A stretch of DNA of 64,000 bases from Anoplolepis gracilipes (lineage: Eukaryota; Arthropoda; Insecta; Hymenoptera; Formicidae): positions 3,137,233-3,201,232 of the forward strand of contig NC_132973.1 in NCBI RefSeq assembly GCF_047496725.1, given 5' to 3'. This document shows, piece after piece, positions 62,181-64,000 of this stretch. The notes beneath the pieces were generated by a model, which saw only the letters and a program-made list of their open reading frames with translations, was not told where the DNA came from and did no database searches. A program made the translations under genes and the position numbers. Within the stretch, counting starts at the first letter, position 1; each line of letters opens with the position of its first letter.

Positions 62181-64000
62181 GTCAGTACACTATGCGAAAA
62201 ATCGCAGGATCTTATTGTTAGTTGTAGATGTTTTGCTTTCTGGAAGTGAATCGATTCTGTGTATGATAATAGTCTCGAAAACAACTTTGACGTCATATGC
62301 AGCAAATTAGATTAATCTTTAACTTTCTAACGTATCTGGTATTAGATCCTTCATTTTTTTTAACATTTATCATTTTAATTGATTTTTTCATATATTACTT
62401 AACGTTATGAAGTTTTTATTTTTTTCTGCTGTATTCCAAATTTATATAAGAAAACGAGAATTTATTCTGAAAACTATTAATTAGTACAAAATATTTTATT
62501 TTATACATGTTTAATATATTTTGCTATATACAAACTCTGGTAAAATATCTTATATTTGATTATAATTTTTCACACAATCACATCCCTAATTTCTCAGTGA
62601 CATTGGGTCAGTTACACCATCTTGAAAAATCTGACTCTGAAATAGCAGACGTTGCAAAATTGCTTTCATTTCTATATTAAAGATAAGGAAAGATATAAAG
62701 TGCAAATTAATGTATTGATAAATACCTTATCTTTTATTTATTTATGTTCCGTACATCTCATATTTAACACCACAAGTACGACTTGAATTCAAGTTATTTA
62801 TCCAATTTGACATTTACATTATCGTCCTTTTTATCAATTTACCTCAACCTTGAGGATGTTGAGTATTGAGGTAATGTTGAGCTTTTGACGAATAGCTAGT
62901 TTTTAATACTTCGTTAAAATTGAAGATAAAGTAGAAATTATCGTTGAAACAAAAATACATGTTGCATTCATGTTGCCACTGTGTGTTTATCAGTAATAGA
63001 TATTTCTCTCTTGAGCAAAGTTTATAAAACCCACTGAAAGATTCACACGGTTGCATTTAAGACTAACAATAAATGTATGTCTCGCTCATAGACTTTGCAT
63101 GACAACTTCAAAACAAAAAATGATCCTCTCTTCTTCTCTCAAGTATAATCTCGCTTGTTGACAAGTACTCATTGCGCAAACAAGAAGGCCGGCAAAGCAC
63201 GTTTGTCGCTCATATTTCCTCAACCCGAGCAGAGAAAGAAAAGGAGGCAGCCTGCTTGTTTGTAGAAAGTAAGCGGAAAAACGAGTGAAAGCAAGCGAGA
63301 ATATCCTCAACAACGGAAAAACCTCGTATAATATTTTCTCTGACATTGTACGGGCGGGGGGGAGGGGGGGCTTGAAATCGAGAAAAGGCGTGGCAGTGGT
63401 CGTTTGCGATATTTTTGCATATTTAGCAAGATCATTTATGTATATTCGATAATGCTCGCTCGAAATCTGTATTGGATGTACAGATATCGAGATACATGAA
63501 ATGGATTTGTTAAATAGGATCTTTGTGAATATTGAATGCATTAACTGGAAATTGAGAAGGATGTACTAATATAATGTTGTAATGCGATAATGTAGAGTAA
63601 TATAATAATATAAATATAATTAGATAAAATCTTGTGCGACTGATTCTGGTAATTTTTTAAAATGATAATAAAATGTTATTCTGCAGAAAAATATTGGAGC
63701 TACTTTATAATTAGCATAGCAATCGTTTTTTTCGCTTTATGATTATTCCGGCATTGCCTGTAACAAGTGAAATTGAGCATTTGCTTTCTCAAATGTGCAA
63801 AAGAAACGCTATCTGTGGAGAACGCGAACCGCCGATTATCGCGAAAACAATTTAGCATAGAACGAGAAATGGACGTTTAGGATAATAATACCTTTAGCAT
63901 TTAGGATAATAGTATCCTTCACGAAGAGTTCTTGGCTGCATTTACAGGCACAACATCGTCCAAAAGAGCTATCGCACAAAATTGATTACTTGTTGGCCGA
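62181..64000 (+). other. Intron to the window end
   Basis: AT-rich, with CpG-bearing blocks at about 63090-63420 and 63760-63930. The minus-strand frame at 63086-63541 (151 codons) has no domain and no bias supporting coding. The common acceptor exon expected for the three phase-1 donors was not found here and should lie beyond 64000. Confidence 0.5.

Noticed and set aside
63086..63541. Minus-strand 151-codon open frame
   Set aside because: It lies in intron sequence with no family signature and no splice sites or promoter; composition explains it.
63948..64000. Possible common acceptor exon after TTTACAG at the window end
   Set aside because: The three donors require phase 1, but phase 1 reaches a TGA after 12 codons (63983-63985). 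Two other frames stay open to the end, but they do not fit the gene, and the sequence is cut off.

Overview
This window looks like nuclear DNA of an insect, most likely a hymenopteran such as an ant. It is AT-rich, with many long dinucleotide microsatellites, short inverted-repeat transposons, and interspersed blocks of balanced GC that keep many CpG dinucleotides. There are no operons, ribosome binding sites, CRISPR arrays, rRNA or recognisable tRNA genes. Almost every long open frame is in non-coding sequence. The species assignment is inference from composition. The window is best read as the 5' end of one large plus-strand gene with a very long first intron. A CpG-rich block at about 19.0-21.4 kb holds a TATA-like promoter, a leader of about 1.6 kb and a convincing first coding exon (21055-21394). 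That exon has strong third-position GC bias, a polyasparagine run and an RRFFRWF cluster, and it ends in phase 1 at CAG|GTAAAA. A second coding-like exon lies at 31988/32026-32077 and a third, a first-exon type, at 62093-62180. Both also end ..TCA G|GT in phase 1, so all three give ..S-G at the junction. This is the pattern of alternative N-termini spliced to one common acceptor, which lies beyond position 64000. The intron after the first exon is therefore at least 42.6 kb. Near 38145 a pyrimidine-rich acceptor directly abuts a donor consensus (TTTCAG|GTGAGT), with a second strong donor 45 nt downstream. This matches a recursive (ratchet) splice site or a 45-nt phase 1-1 microexon. I do not firmly recognise the gene. 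A voltage-gated calcium channel beta subunit is a testable possibility, because those genes use interchangeable first exons that join in phase 1. Layout: 1-19 kb is AT-rich upstream sequence with CpG-rich blocks, a 217-nt foldback (8409-8625) and a TTAA-flanked foldback element (15694-16054). 19.0-21.4 kb is the promoter, leader and first exon. 21.4-62 kb is intron, holding alternative exons, a degenerate repeat family in both orientations (32.4-35.2 kb) interrupted by a 375-bp MITE (34366-34740), a pogo/Tigger-like MITE (41255-41440), a decayed piggyBac-like MITE (44795-45060), a MITE with a 5-bp duplication (61263-61661), a near-perfect 22-bp-arm hairpin (41736-41784) and many CpG-rich blocks that are candidate enhancers or promoters. 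62.1 kb is the last alternative first exon, followed by intron to the window end.
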